Shown in pieces: positions 21,750 to 34,515 of a stretch of DNA of 64,000 bases. The stretch is from Thamnidium elegans (Eukaryota > Mucoromycota > Mucoromycetes > Mucorales > Mucoraceae), in assembly GCA_025201345.1 (NCBI GenBank), contig JAIXMG010000018.1, positions 124,001 to 188,000 on the forward strand, written 5' to 3'. The notes below the pieces were generated by a model that ran no database searches, was not told where the DNA came from, and saw only the letters and a program-made list of their open reading frames with translations. How positions within the stretch are numbered: the first letter of the stretch is position 1; each line of letters opens with the position of its first letter. The translations under genes were made by a program, and so were the position numbers.

Positions 21750-23228
21750 ATGATTACAATATCAAGAGTCGTAAGTCAGTATTTATAATTATAATTAAGA
21801 GAGAGGTTTAACAATTATACTTAGTTTGGAGACTCAAAATGGATACGCGCTATATTTATAACGATTATTTTACAAGCATTACTTGCGATTATATTTGAAT
21901 CTATTATATTTTCTTGTCATGCTAATGAGATTAACATTATAAACCGAGAACGACTGAACCAAAAGGCTTTTGGGCAAAGTTTAATAACAGCATATGCGAA
22001 CGCACGGTCACTATTAGTCTATTATGTTTTATTTATTATTGCCCAGTTATTTACAGTTACATTGGTACTGGATGCTGTAAGTGCGTATATGAATATAAAT
22101 ATATATATACATTTATATATAAAAACACTAATAAAAAATTAAAAATAGATATTTCAAAAGAATACAATTCAGTTGATTGCGCTGGTCGCATTTGAATTGG
22201 GTATGAGTGCTTATTCGATTATTCAATATCATCAATCATCTACATTATTTTCTAATACAGAAGACCCAAGCGTTGTACTTGTATTAGCATTTCTTGGTGA
22301 CGCTTATCATGCCTCACGCTGGGCAGAAATCACTCAAATCTGTGTCATGTTGGTTTCATCCATACTGTTCATCTTTTTAGCCTATAAACTTTACCTTGAA
22401 TTTGGTTGGCAAATCTATAAAAAGATTGGAGCTGATCTAGCTATGAGAGGTAAATTGACATCTTTTAAGTGTATATATATAGTTATTAACTGCAACAACA
22501 ACAAGATCGATATAAAATGTATCAAATCTTTATGATGCTTTTAAAATTCGATTTCTTCTTCTTTTTAGGATTTTCTATACAGTATCTTGCTTTATTTATC
22601 GTTGCATGGTTACCAGAAGCAGAGAATAGTACGATGCGATCAGCTATTATCAAGGAATTAATTGAGCATATTGTACTAAGTTGTTTGGTATCCATTGCCA
22701 TGTTGGCTTTAGCTTATTGGGGTTTACGTCGAGAAAGGAAATTACACATGTATTTTTTCATTGGTCTTTCAATGGCAAGTATGGGTTATTTCATTTATAT
22801 GTTGGTCACTATATCACAAGATCCTGAACGCTTTATTGGATCCAAAGTCTTCTTGACCTTCTTTCGTAAGTAGCCTTTTTTTTTTTTTTTTTTTTTTTTT
22901 GTTACTATTAATTCTAATATATATAAAATAGTGTGTGTGGCTATGGTGCTTATTTTGGTAGGGGAAAAAATCAATAGTATGTATAATATACTCATTTTCT
23001 ATTATACTTTTTTTAGGCTTCTGTACCTGCTGCGATTATTTGTCTAAGGAACTTTAACCATGGATTAATCAATCATAGTATGTACTACACTCTCTTTTAT
23101 CTTTTATTTTTTTAATTTGTATAATTTTAGTATCGCATGCTACATCCATCACTTCATCTTCTCATCCAATGCAACCTACTGGAGCAGAAAAAACACAAAC
23201 TGGATCAGAACGATGGTCTATCGAATAA
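21750..23228 (+). CDS. Multi-pass Golgi membrane protein, UPF0658 family
   Basis: Seven exons (21750-21770, 21825-22076, 22149-22449, 22569-22865, 22932-22957, 23017-23077, 23131-23228) join in frame to 351 residues. Exon 1 encodes 7 residues and exon 5 under 9, so gene finders may miss them. The protein has about eight hydrophobic segments; [12 protein letters not shown] and the [20 protein letters not shown] segment after a membrane helix are typical of the fungal UPF0658 family, which in fission yeast localises to the Golgi. No enzymatic activity is known. The C-terminal tail is Ser/Thr-rich and cytosolic by appearance. A poly(T) tract of 24 and an AT repeat lie in or near its introns and 3' end. 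Convergent with Rax1. Confidence 0.82.
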
Positions 23229-23292
23229 TCGTACGAAAAAAAAAAAAAAAAAAAAAAAAAAAAGGAGTGATCTTCGCTTTAAACAACCTCCT

Positions 23293-23328
<36 letters not shown>

Positions 23329-23457
23329 AGTGAATAATAGACAATATGATATGAACAACCTTTTTCTCTCTTTTTCTTTTTCTTTTCTTTTTTTTTTTTT
23401 TATTATTATTATCTTTTGTACGTTAAATAAAATATAAAATAAAAATACAATGTTTTT

Positions 23458-24659
23458 TTAAAGTCGTTTTCCCGCTACGGCACAAAAGAATATCATGAAT
23501 ATAATTGAAATAGTAAGAATAATGCCCAACATATAAAATGATCTTTTACGTAAAATTTCTTTTACTCTTGGTTGAATAATGTGAGTAAAATGAAAAGGAA
23601 CTGTTTCGCTATAATTATATATGTATTAGTAGTAGAAAATAAAAAGAAGTGTGTGTGTTTTACCTTAGGTTAAATGCAAGAACCCATATTGGGTCAATAC
23701 CAGTGACAGAAGTAACGATAAAAAATACACCGGAAACAATTGGTAAAATACCCTAATAATAAATAAAAGGGATAAGTAAGGGAAACCAAAAGAGTTTGAT
23801 TTAGAATTACCCATAATCTTTTTTGCCAGGGATGAATATCTAAAAATATCAAGGAGAATTCTAATGAAAAACCAACAAGTAATAATATTAAGCCAAAAGC
23901 TAATCTACCAATTTGTTGTGGTAGAGTTAAATTCATAAAGACTTTATAACGTAGAAATAAAGGAAAGGTCGATTCAAGTAACTGATGCACGTAGTTCTTT
24001 GCTTGTGCATAAATCATTGGATTATCTGGATTTAATTTCTTCTTTATTGGTATAGTTGAATCTTCTACTATAATTGTAGGCGTAAAATAATTACCAATTG
24101 ATTCTTTTATATAGTTTGGTAAGCCACATATCTCTTTTTCTGCACTAGGAACTATATATCTTAAATAAATTCTTTCTACTGCTTCAATCATTTCTAATTG
24201 TGTTGGTGGAGGTTTCTTTGTACTGTTATTAGTAGTGGTTGAATGCATGGTTGTGGCAAGAGAAGCTCGAGGATGTAATAATAACATATGAGTCAAAATA
24301 TCTGATGTACGATGATAAATGGATAATGGTGAAGAAGGTTGTGATAATCTATGATAATCAACAGAAGGTTTCGTAGGCTGATTTAGCTTAGATGTACTAG
24401 TTCTTCGAGTAGCATATTTAATATATCTTTTATATAATATATCTGCTTGAGCTACATCTAACCAAAAATCTAACAAGGTCTCTAATTCTAATCTATCACG
24501 AAGTACGATATAATAGTTGTATAAGCATACTGGTGGTTGACTTTGTCGATGAAGAACATCGTCAAGTGTAGGTAAACCATCTAATACGGATGATGTATAA
24601 TTTGCAGGCTTTGATAGTGGATGAAGTATATCTTGAGGTACTTTTTCTATTGCTGTCAT
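23458..24659 (-). CDS. RAX1: Rax1-like polarity protein with RGS-like domain
   Basis: Three exons on the minus strand (24659-23811, 23752-23664, 23608-23458) join in frame to 362 residues. The N-terminal region LPTLDDVLHRQSQPPV ... LLDFWLDVAQADILYKRYI and the YLRYIVPSAEKEI, FPLFLRYKVF segments form the RGS-like domain of fungal Rax1. Three to four hydrophobic segments follow (about 255-362). Yeast Rax1, with Rax2, marks the old cell pole for bipolar budding; in filamentous fungi the role is less clear. A Ser/Thr-rich insertion (about 85-150) interrupts the RGS-like domain. The ATG is the first in frame and lies just 3' (on the transcript) of a TTA/ATT repeat. Confidence 0.85.
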
Positions 24660-25972
24660 TATTTATTTATATAAGTACTTTTATTATTATTATTATTATT
24701 ATTATTATGTAAAAAGAAAGAAAGAAAAAGGAAAAAGGAGTTTTTGATATAGTCGTGACAACAAGGAGCATTCTATACTCTCCTCTTATAAGTGATATTA
24801 AAACAGATCTATCTTTTTTTTTTTTTTTTTTTTCTTTGCAAGGAGTTTTAAAATAGCCTCCTTTTTATATATATATACACACAAAATTCAGGTACAGTGC
24901 TGCTCAATGCTTTTGCATTTTTTTATAGCGGATATTTAACTTTTATTCGACATGTTTTATGCAAGTGTATAAATATATTTTCAATGTTTTGGAGGCATAA
25001 ATATTACATGGAATTTTTGTTCTCGGTTAAAAACCAATGCAGAATATATATATATATATATATATGTAAATGTTATTCTTTATATATTTTTTCTTTTTTT
25101 AATAAAAGGATATCGAAAGGAGTGAGTTATTATGATAGATAGAACATGTAATTTACATGTATAGGAGCGCTTTTTTTTTATTATTGCAACCCAGATACTT
25201 GGGATGTTTTTCTTGTTCTATGCCTGTTTGTTTGTTCTTATAGTGTCGTTACAGAAGAAGAAGCAAAATTATGTACATTCCTCATTTTGGGGAGAAAAAA
25301 AGAGAGAGAGAAAAATATAAACGCCATATCATGTAAATATTTTAATTCAGCTCTTTCTTTTTTTTAAAATATATATATATATATATATATATGTAGTTTT
25401 GGTAAAGTACCTTGTTCATTATTTTAAATCAGGCATAAAAATTAAAATTATCGCCACCATAATTATTTTTTATGTAATTGAATGATGGGAAGGCGGATAC
25501 AGAAATTGCTGTTGGTATCCAAAAGCGCCACCTTAAATAGTTGATCTAGATCAAGTAATAATAGAATTCATTTTGGTGTATATACATGCCTAAATCATTT
25601 AGGCTTTCATTCTAGGTTTGCTTCCGAGAATAAATGTAGCTTTAAGTATGTAATTCTTACACGTCTTGTATTATTGGAAAATAACAGTATATGAATGAGC
25701 CTTTTTTACTCTTTTTCTTGAAAATTAAAAAGAAAGATAAATGGTTTTTTTTTTTTTTAGTAGGGTCCCTAAAAAAGTAACTTATTGCCCTTAAAGTTTC
25801 AAAGTGGAACACAAGACAAACCCGGGTTCTTAAATATTAAAAAAATATATTCTTGTATTCACTTTTTTTATTTTTTTTATTTTATTATTATTATTATTAT
25901 TATTATTATACATGTGTGTGCATGTTATCTCTTTTTAACATTATAGAATTTTAGAATAAAAATAAAAAATAG
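24660..25972. other. Intergenic stretch between divergent genes
   Basis: No gene supported. It contains (AT)n runs (about 25043-25063, 25371-25391), trinucleotide ATT runs beside both flanking genes, and two small perfect palindromes listed separately. Confidence 0.6.
25541..25603. repeat. Two perfect palindromes
   Basis: TTGATCTAGATCAA (25541-25554) is a 14-bp perfect palindrome and CCTAAATCATTTAGG (25589-25603) a 7-bp hairpin with a one-base loop. They lie 400 bp upstream of the Bax-inhibitor-like gene; binding sites are possible. Confidence 0.5.
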
Positions 25973-27074
25973 ATGAGTAATATTAACTACGACACTTTTC
26001 ATAATCAACTTGTTGAATCACCAAGTACCTATTACCCAACAGCTATACCACCAGATCCGTTGGAAAGGTACGGGTCTGGACATCTCGACCTAGATATTTT
26101 TGGCATTTCAGTTTCTCGCTTAAGCAACGTACAACAATTGGGTAAACTAAGAAAAAGAAAGAAAGAATCTAGTAGCTTACAGTTATTTATTTTGTATTAT
26201 TATTAGCTTTTGTTCGAAAAGTCATGACCATTACTGCTTGTCAATTCTTGACATTAGCTTTTATGATATTCTTTATTGTTACTGTATGTCCTTTATTTGA
26301 ATGGCTTCAGAAAAGGTATTTAACAAAAAAAAAAAAACTATTTTTTTTATTAATTCTTATTTTTTTATAGTACATATACTTGGTATATACCTTTAATACC
26401 TGCTTTTGTTATGGCAATGATAGTTATTTGGCAATTATGTGTACAATACTCTTTGCTTACGATTTCAACAAGAATGACTTTATTATCAATTTTTTCAGTT
26501 TTGATGGCATTGGTGGTATCTAATCTCGGTATAAAGAACAAAAAGGATATTTTGATATATATATATAAAAAGAGACTAACTATAAAAGTATTTTTTTTAA
26601 AAAAGTATCAAAGTTGGCATATGAAGAAGGAATACTTGTTATTGTTATGTCAGGTTTTGGATTAATTTGCTCGTTATTGTATACATTTCAAAAGCGGTAT
26701 TATTTTCGAGGTGCATTTCCATTGTAGGTATTTATTTTATTTTTATTTTGAGTGAATGGACTAAAAAGATAAAGTGTAGTGTTTGTAGTTTAGGTGCAAT
26801 TTGCCTTAGTTCAACATGGTTACGATACGTATATGATATGGACCCGCTTGAAATTTTGTACCCGATTACTATCTCTAGTGTCATTTGCAGTTATGTCATT
26901 TTAGAAATTTATTATATTATGAAGAATGTGACTTCAGATGATTACTTGCTTGCCAATGTTTATTTCTTTGTGGATTTGGTCTATCCTATGCGATTTATTC
27001 ATCATTTTTGTGAATTGACGGATAACATGAATATGTTTCCAGAGATTTTATATCCAGGCGAAATTAGAGCTTAA
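25973..27074 (+). CDS. Bax-inhibitor-1 / Lifeguard-like membrane protein, with a frame break
   Basis: Exons 25973-26141, 26207-26315, 26371-26528 and 26606-27074. The product opens with a soluble acidic lead, then FVRKVMTITACQFLTLAFMI, the entry to the first helix of BI-1/Lifeguard (TMBIM) proteins, followed by six or seven helices. The C-terminus SDDYLLANVYFFVDLVYP corresponds to the conserved family end. These are calcium-leak channels of ER and Golgi membranes that temper cell death. In exon 4 the good frame runs to FRGAFPL and then meets TAG at about 26727; the C-terminal half continues one frame over (IYFIFILSEWTKK). One inserted base or two missing bases near 26715-26730 would explain it; it may be an assembly error. 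Both halves look conserved. Confidence 0.75.
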
Positions 27075-28014
27075 AAATTTATTAGATTTATTATACCTTG
27101 TAACATTATAATTTATTATTTAGGGAGTTTGGTTTTTGCTTCTATCTTTTCCAAATAAAACATTATACGCAGTGCCTTTTTTTAATGTAAACAAGTAGCC
27201 GCCTAAAAATTTGCCAAGACGCACGGAACTGAAGCGATTGATTCATACCGTAGCACAAAAATGAATAGCGGGGGTCAATAGTAGCCAGTAAAAGTACTAC
27301 ACTTGGTGTGTGACATACTTAATAAGAGAGAGGGTTTTCCGTTTTATCATTTGCATGAAAAGCTTCGAAAAGGTCCGTCAAAGTTAGTAGTTTACAAGAA
27401 AGATTAAGTTATGGTACAGGTTTTCTCCCTTTAAACATTAATGATGAAATGCTTTTAAGATTGTATCTGAACTTTTTTGATTGCTATTTAAAGAATGTTT
27501 GTCTATCTTCATTGAACAATTTTTAGTTAATGATTGATTCGAACAGTAAAGTAGATCTTATTTAAATTTTAAGAAAATACGACATTTAGATCGCTCTCAG
27601 TCGTAAACCGAATTTTCGCGATTACAACACTTTCTTTCTAATAACTATGAAGCATTAAATTTCCATTAAACGCTGTAAATGCATTTTATTTTATTTTTTG
27701 GATCCTGGACTAATCAAGTACATAAACGAAAGTATAAAAACAGTTAACTTCTGTATACTACTCAAATGAGAGAGAGGGAAAGAGAGAGAGAGAAATCAGC
27801 GATATGTTACAATAGAATAAAATAAAAAGGGGGAAGGTAGTACATGATTCGAAAAAATGGTTACAATTCATTATACTCGGTGCATAATGAAGGTGTACAC
27901 AGTAAACACTTCTTGAGTGACTGCCAATAGTCTGTATTGGTTCGGTTTTAAAAAAATAACTCTTTTTTTTTCTTTCCTTTTTCAATAATAAAGAGAGAAA
28001 CTGTACCTTATTTC
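27075..28014. other. Intergenic stretch
   Basis: No gene or RNA supported. A short GA-rich repeat (about 27768-27792) and a T/C-rich stretch lie just before the helicase start, at 27961-27982. Confidence 0.6.
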
Positions 28015-31000
28015 ATGGCAGACGACAAAAAAGAAAACCTACACTCGATAGAAAAGACGTATCAGCTTCTAAAGTCCTCCATGTTAGCAAAAGAAGTATT
28101 ACGACCACAGCCAAAACCGCGTAGCCCGCCTCAACCTGATTTTGAGTCCATGGATGACATTAAACCCATGCCTCGAGTTATACTGAAAAGACCAGAACCT
28201 ACCATTACTTCGACTACAACTGAGTTAGTTTTTTTTTTTTTTTACATTGCACCTTTTTTTATTTTAACCCTTTCTTTTTTGTTAAACATAGAAGTCAAGC
28301 TGACATATCACCAATAATTAAAAACGACGCGGCGGCTTCAAATCAATGGAGAGATACAACAAAATGGGATGATAAAACAAACCATGATAAATCAAGTCAG
28401 CCTGAGATTAACTCCTATTCAAGCTCAAGTGAAGTATCACCTTCTGCTTATAGACCGCGCACAAGAGATCATGCATTAGACTCGATCGGAATAGTTAAAA
28501 TTACACCTGCTGTAACTAAATTCGATGATATCAAGTCAGAGGCCATGGTTTCTTGGAAAGAAGGCGTTGATTTAAGACTAGATAACAATTCTAATGCTAA
28601 AAAGAAGCCAAAAGAATGGTTATCGCAAAGTGTCTTCTTTTCAGATGAACCGTCTTCCTCTTCACCTTCAAAAAACGTTTCGCCGGATTGGTTACAAAAT
28701 ACGGAAAGAACATATGCTGAAGCAACCCATCAAAAAAATAGTTCGAATAGAAAGACACCAGATTGGGTCTTAGAAGAAGTAGTGCAGAGGATACCACAGA
28801 ATATACCGTATGAATATAATCAAGGTAGGTGGACCCCAACAGCTGGAGCAATGACTCATCAAATGCAGCCTATGATGATGATGCCGTCTCCTTATATGCA
28901 AGTTCAGCCCTCTATATTTCCTAGCTCTCCACGCGATACAGAATACTTTCGATACTTTTACATCATTGTACGCGATCAACATATCGTGAACAGTTTGACA
29001 ACATTTCAAAAAAAGATGGATAAAATCTTGCAACGTTATTTAGCTGAATTTTCGCCTCGTACCTTTGCAAAGTTTTTAGAGGCACTTGTACTTTTAATAG
29101 AACATGAAATTTCCTTTCATCAAATAGAAACATGTCGTCGTATACGTGAATCATGGCAATTGTTTTTGTTTTTCGTGACAAAGCATTTACAAGTGTATAC
29201 GAAGACACCCGAAGATTTAATTTCTTTACTTCGTGTCTGTACTTTATTACAAAGGTATAATCCTAAAGTTTATAAGGAACTTCCCGTGCTTGAAATGGTA
29301 CGTGTTTATGAATCAATAAAAGGGCTTTGTACGACCGAAACAAGTACGGAATGTATAAACAATTTGAGGATTTTGAAAGGGATGCCTGATACAAGTGGTA
29401 TATCGTGGCGTGATATTGATGAAAGGCTGCCTTCTGTACCTAGCGCTGAAGATATAGTAAAAGAAGTTGCAAATAAGGTGGATAGCTTAGCTGATTATGA
29501 AACTAAAAAAGAAATCCGGATTGTAAACAAAGTACATAATCCTTGGCCAAATGTCGATCTTTTACAGTATACTTTAGTTCATTTTATGATGTTACGGGAA
29601 GAACTACTGAAACCTATACAGAATACGATAGATGCGTTATTCTCCGGAAATGCAAGCCAATCCATAGAAGTGCCCAATGATTGTGCTGTATTCGAACATA
29701 CGATGCCCAAAAGCACAACAATGCTTGTTTCTAGTTCTGAAACGGCGATTGTATTTCGACTGGGTCCTTGTCTTAATCACGATGATATGATGAATAGCTT
29801 TGAAGAGGGGTCGTTTGTGATCATATTGCCTGAGTCCAAGGATGCGGTATCTCCCTCTGATCACCATCATACCATGATGAATATGGCAAAGGGTGCTATG
29901 ATGGGTCAAGCTGTTCGTGCTTCTAGTAGGACTAATTATCGCTTAGCATCTGTACATATTCATAAAGATGATATCAGTCGTATGGATTGGTCAGCTAAAT
30001 ACACTATCATCACTTGCCATATTAATGCTTTAGCTACACTCTCAGTTTTATCTTGGTTAAGAAAGGAATATGTGGATTTAAAGAAAGAAAGGTTTTCATC
30101 TGTATTGACACCTCGTATTTTAGCAGCCAGCAATACTTTGACAAATTCACAACTTTCTTCTTGGGATGAGGAAAATATCGAACAAGAAATATCAATTAAT
30201 CAAGATTGCGTACCATTCTATCTGCTTGATACTGAACTTAATGTTTCTTGCTTGATGGTCAATAATAAGGGTAACTATAAAGCAAAACCTGCAGAAAACC
30301 TTTGGCCTCGTCACTCTTCTCAGTGGGAAAATGTAGCATCGGCAAAACGACCTCCATTGTATGCTATCTCTCCTAGCCAGCTCTCGGCTATTAAGTTTGC
30401 TATGAGCCATCGTATTGCAGTTATTTCTGGCGCATCCGGCACAGGAAAAACGTTTATAGCAGCAAAATTAGCTCAATTAATGAGTCAAGCTTTACACGCA
30501 GGACAATTCCATCAACCTTTGTTAATTATTGCAAAGACGCAATCTTCTCTTGATACTGTTCTGAGCCAAATTACGCCATCTATTCCTGATGTCATTCGAT
30601 TTGGTGGAAACCCTTGGGACCAAGCATTAGTTGAAAAACAAGCAACTCGACAAGCAGCGCCCTCTGCATCCGATTCAAACTACAGGCAGCATCAACAATT
30701 GGAACGTCAACTTGTTAAAAACCAAGGAAAGCTAAATGCATTATTTTTAGCTAGGTTCCAAGCATCCGAACATGATCCAGTTGTTATGTGTACGGCTATT
30801 GAACCAGATTATTTGAAGCATATGCAAAAAGGTTATATGGATCAATATAATCACTCGTATACACCAAATCTTGTTTCGCTTTGGAATAAATGGGCTGGCG
30901 AAGACCCAAAGACCCGTAATTTTTCAAAGGCTCAAGAGGACCGTAAAGAATTTGGGTATGCGCAATGGTTATTGGAAATTAACTACTTGAAAAGAGCAGG

Positions 31001-33018
31001 TCGTGGTTTAATGCCAATCTTGGATAAAAATTATATGCAAACTCGATTTACTTGGGTTGCTAATAATCCGGTTAGTATATCACCTATTGTGAATTCTTTT
31101 AATTGGCCGTTTGAAACGTCAACACGTACGGGTAAAGAGTTAAGAACCAAACTGGCAAATGTATGGGAACGTATTCCTACCGATAGAGTTTGGAAAGCTA
31201 CTCATCAAGAAAAGACACAGATTGTTGAATCACTTGCTAATATCTTGGTGACCTATATTGATTATGAAATACATGCTGTCTTGCAAGATCAAATCAAAAC
31301 TGCAAAGGCATTTGATGATAATTTAATTCAAAAGCTAACTTATCTTTGTCGATTTAATCGAGTTATTGGATTGACTGCTGATTTTGCCGCTGCTCATCGA
31401 GATTGGGTTTCTTCGTTATGGCCTCGCGCGATCATAGTAGATGAAGCATCAGAAATACTGGAATCCACTTTGGCGTCCTCCATCTTGGGTACTCGTACGG
31501 AACATTTGGTCCTGCTGGGTAATAATGATAATTTATCTAAACCTCATTTAAGCAATAGTGATATGGCTGGTAACCCTCGTAATCTTGATGTCTCGTTATT
31601 TGAGAGATGGAAAGGATCTGGTAGTGAAATGGTCTTATTGGAAGAACAATGGCGTATGTGCTCAGAAGTTGCCAATATAATAGATCAGTTTAATAGTATC
31701 AAGGATGAAACAAGTTCGTTATTGATTACTGCGCCTTTAGCTTCTTGTAATGAAAATATGGTAGACGGCAGTAAACCACAAGAAGAAATCATGTATGGCA
31801 TTACACAGCGTGCATTATATCTGGATTATCAAGCACCTGAACAATCAAAACAAAATCAGGTCTATTCCACGATATGTAAACTGGATATCACAGATGCTGA
31901 AGTGGATGAAGCACGATTCGTTGCGTACTTTGCGGTTTACCTCTCTCAACAACGTCATCCTAAAACTTTTATTACAATTCTTACAGTTTGCCTTGCACAA
32001 AAGTACCTCATTCGAGCAATATTAAAAGAAGAGGTGCCAAAGCGAACAAGCTTTACAAGTAACGTAGATAAGATTACTGTTGATACAGTGGAACAAAATG
32101 GAGGCAGACAAGATTCATTTACAATTGTTTCAACGGCTACACCAGCGCATTCATTTTCTACTCGGGACAATGTTTCGTTTGCATTAACTCGTGCACGCTA
32201 CGGTTTATTTGTGATTGGAAAACCTGAAAAGGATGATGTGCATGATCGATGGAAAGATTTCGCAAAGTATATGAAGACTAGAGGCTTACGTGATACACAT
32301 ATACGATTGAGTTGCTTTGAGCATGGTGATACGTTTACGGTAGAAAAGTGGCAGGATTTCAATCAAATGCCAAACGGCGGGTGCTCTGCTCCTTGTCTAG
32401 CTTTAATGAATGATGGCCATGTCTGTCCTGAAGTATGTCATTACTTGAGTCATGATGAAGTCAAGTGTCTTGAAAAATGTAATCGAATTCGGCCTTCCAA
32501 ATGTCAACACGAATGTAAGAAAAGATGCTATGAGTGTAGTAAAAATGGCAAGTGTCCCCCTTGTGAGGAAATGAACAAAATAACTTTATCCTGTGGTCAT
32601 ACAATGACAGATGTATGTCATTCGCTTCAGCACCCTGATGATTTGCAGTGCCAAGTTCTTATTAATGTCGAGTTGGATTGTGGACATGAAGCTACAATGG
32701 AATGTTTTAAATCAAAAGACCTTAAACATTTAGTTTGTCAGAGTATTACTAGAACAGAATTGCCTTGTGGTCATATAATGGATGTGCAGTGTGGTAAAGG
32801 CTCGATATGTACAGAAATATGTGATCAATCTTATGAGTGTGGACATCCTTGTCGCGAAGTGGTAAGTTTCTGGTATTATTTTAAAAATGTACTTTTTTTC
32901 AAACCCCCCCCCCCTCTATTTTTTGTACGTAGTGTGGCATTGAACACTCTCATGCTCGTAAAGGATGTGAAGCTTCTTGTCCTAAACAACTTATTTGTGG
33001 CCATGGATGTGCTAATGG

Positions 33019-33057
<39 letters not shown>

Positions 33058-33383
33058 ACGTATTTATGCTTATGATTTGTTATTTATTTAGGTTGTGCTA
33101 ATCCAGATAGACACACAGAACGCTGCGTTGAACGATGTAACTACATGTGCTCTCACGGATATAAATGTACTCGAGAATGTTGGAAAGATTGTACCAAATG
33201 TGTCAGTGTGTGTCCCTATAGTTGTAAACACTTTAAGTGTACAAAGAAATGCTCTGAAGTAAGTATATGCAAATATATATAGGCCTTTATTATCATCGGA
33301 CTATTGACCTTGTTACTAGATTTGTGATAGACCTCCTTGTAATAAATATTGTAGTATTAAGCTTGACTGCGGGTGAGTAACTT

Positions 33384-33429
<46 letters not shown>

Positions 33430-34130
33430 AAATTATTAATTTTGTTATAGTCATGAATGTTCGGGCTTATGTGGTGAACCTTGTCCGCCTTGTAGTACTT
33501 GTCATGGAGAACTTAAATGCTCTATCTCTCTTCGTGCTTTATCTGAATTTGAAGAAGGTGAAAAAGCCTATGTCTTACCAGAATGTGGATGTGGTAAGTA
33601 AAAAAAAGGGATGTATACTATGCTAGTAACCACTCATATTTATTTTTATTTTAGTATTCTCTGTTGAATCCCTTGACATGTACTTTTTAAATCAATCAAA
33701 GAATGGTGAACATACAGCAGTTAAACTTTGGGGATGTCCTACATGTCAAAAATCAATCTTCCGCGCATACAGATATAACAAATTTATCAAGACAGAGATT
33801 AATTTGGTTAATACGATTAAATTAAGAATTGAAAAAGAAAGGCAAAAGTTGACCTATAACGAAAAGACGGAAATTATTAACGCGATGAATAATGAAACGA
33901 AACAAGGACCTCATAATTTAGTAGGAGGTAGATGGTTTGTTTGTAAAAATCAACATCCTTACTTTGTTGGTGATTGTGGTGGTGCGACAGAAATTAGTAA
34001 ATGTCCTGAATGTGATGCTCCTATTGGAGGTACTCAGCATAAGGTAGTAGAATCGAATCGCTTCTATGGTGAATTTGACGGCTCTGATAATCCTGCTTGG
34101 CCTGGCCAACCTGTAAACCCAAAAAACTAA
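28015..34130 (+). CDS. NFX1-type zinc-finger SF1 helicase, ZNFX1/Hrr1-like
   Basis: Seven exons (28015-28223, 28292-32861, 32933-33017, 33092-33258, 33320-33372, 33451-33593, 33655-34130) join in frame to 1900 residues, close to human ZNFX1 (about 1918). After a Pro/Ser-rich N-terminus and a helical region comes an SF1 helicase: Walker A GASGTGKT (783-790), Walker B VDEAS (Asp1120), EEQWRM and the ALTRARYGLFVIG end. Motif V reads VDTVEQNGGRQD, unlike the family VDxxQGxExD. A series of Cys/His NFX1-type fingers follows (from about 1440). The end is an RZ-type zinc finger (Cys1839, His1843, Cys1850, Cys1859, Cys1862), as in ZNFX1 and RNF213. Hrr1 (fission yeast) and ZNFX1 (animals) act in small-RNA silencing. 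The introns in the finger region include an AT repeat and an A tract of 42. Confidence 0.9.
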
Positions 34131-34167
34131 TGATGTAATATAAAAAATAGGTTTTTTTTTGTTTTGT

Positions 34168-34515
34168 TTATAAAAATACACCTTCTTCCTCCTTATCTGG
34201 TTTATTATTTAATAATTCTTGCTTATGTATATCTCTAAACTCTTTAACATTACTTCCCATCTCTCTCCAGGCAGCTTCACCCATACGTTCACGAATAACC
34301 TTGAGTGTTAAATCTATTTGAGCTTCTTTTCTAGTAATCAAGTCCTTGTTCTCCTTGATTGCTTCAATCAAGTCTGGGTCGTTGGGATCATATTCACGCA
34401 TCTCTTGGTTTGATTTAAGCAAGTGTGCAATAGCGTTTTGTATTTCTGGAATTTCTGTAATAAGGGTCGCGTGGGGTAACTCGTTTAAAGCTTGTTCTAG
34501 TTGTACTGGGTCCAT
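34168..34515 (-). CDS. Small helical protein, Tma17/Adc17-like proteasome assembly factor
   Basis: Single exon, 115 residues from MDPVQLEQALNELP. An upstream in-frame ATG exists, but the extension is a run of Phe, Leu and Tyr from untranslated AT-rich DNA, so the inner ATG is chosen. The pattern is two long helices: IQNAIAHLLKSNQEM, then LIEAIKENKDLITRKEAQID. That matches the arrangement of yeast Tma17 (HLxxSNxE ... EN...I...E.RI), which helps assemble the proteasome base and binds Rpt6. The match is short and helical, so identity is moderate. It converges with the helicase gene: stop codons are 37 bp apart. Confidence 0.65.
   Translation of the reverse strand: MDPVQLEQALNELPHATLITEIPEIQNAIAHLLKSNQEMREYDPNDPDLIEAIKENKDLITRKEAQIDLTLKVIRERMGEAAWREMGSNVKEFRDIHKQELLNNKPDKEEEGVFL

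Noticed and set aside
26716..26732. A 17-nt GT...AG stretch (GTGCATTTCCATTGTAG) that would restore the Bax-inhibitor frame as a micro-intron
   Set aside because: All other introns here are longer than 45 nt, and it would delete a stretch preceding a membrane helix. An indel is simpler.
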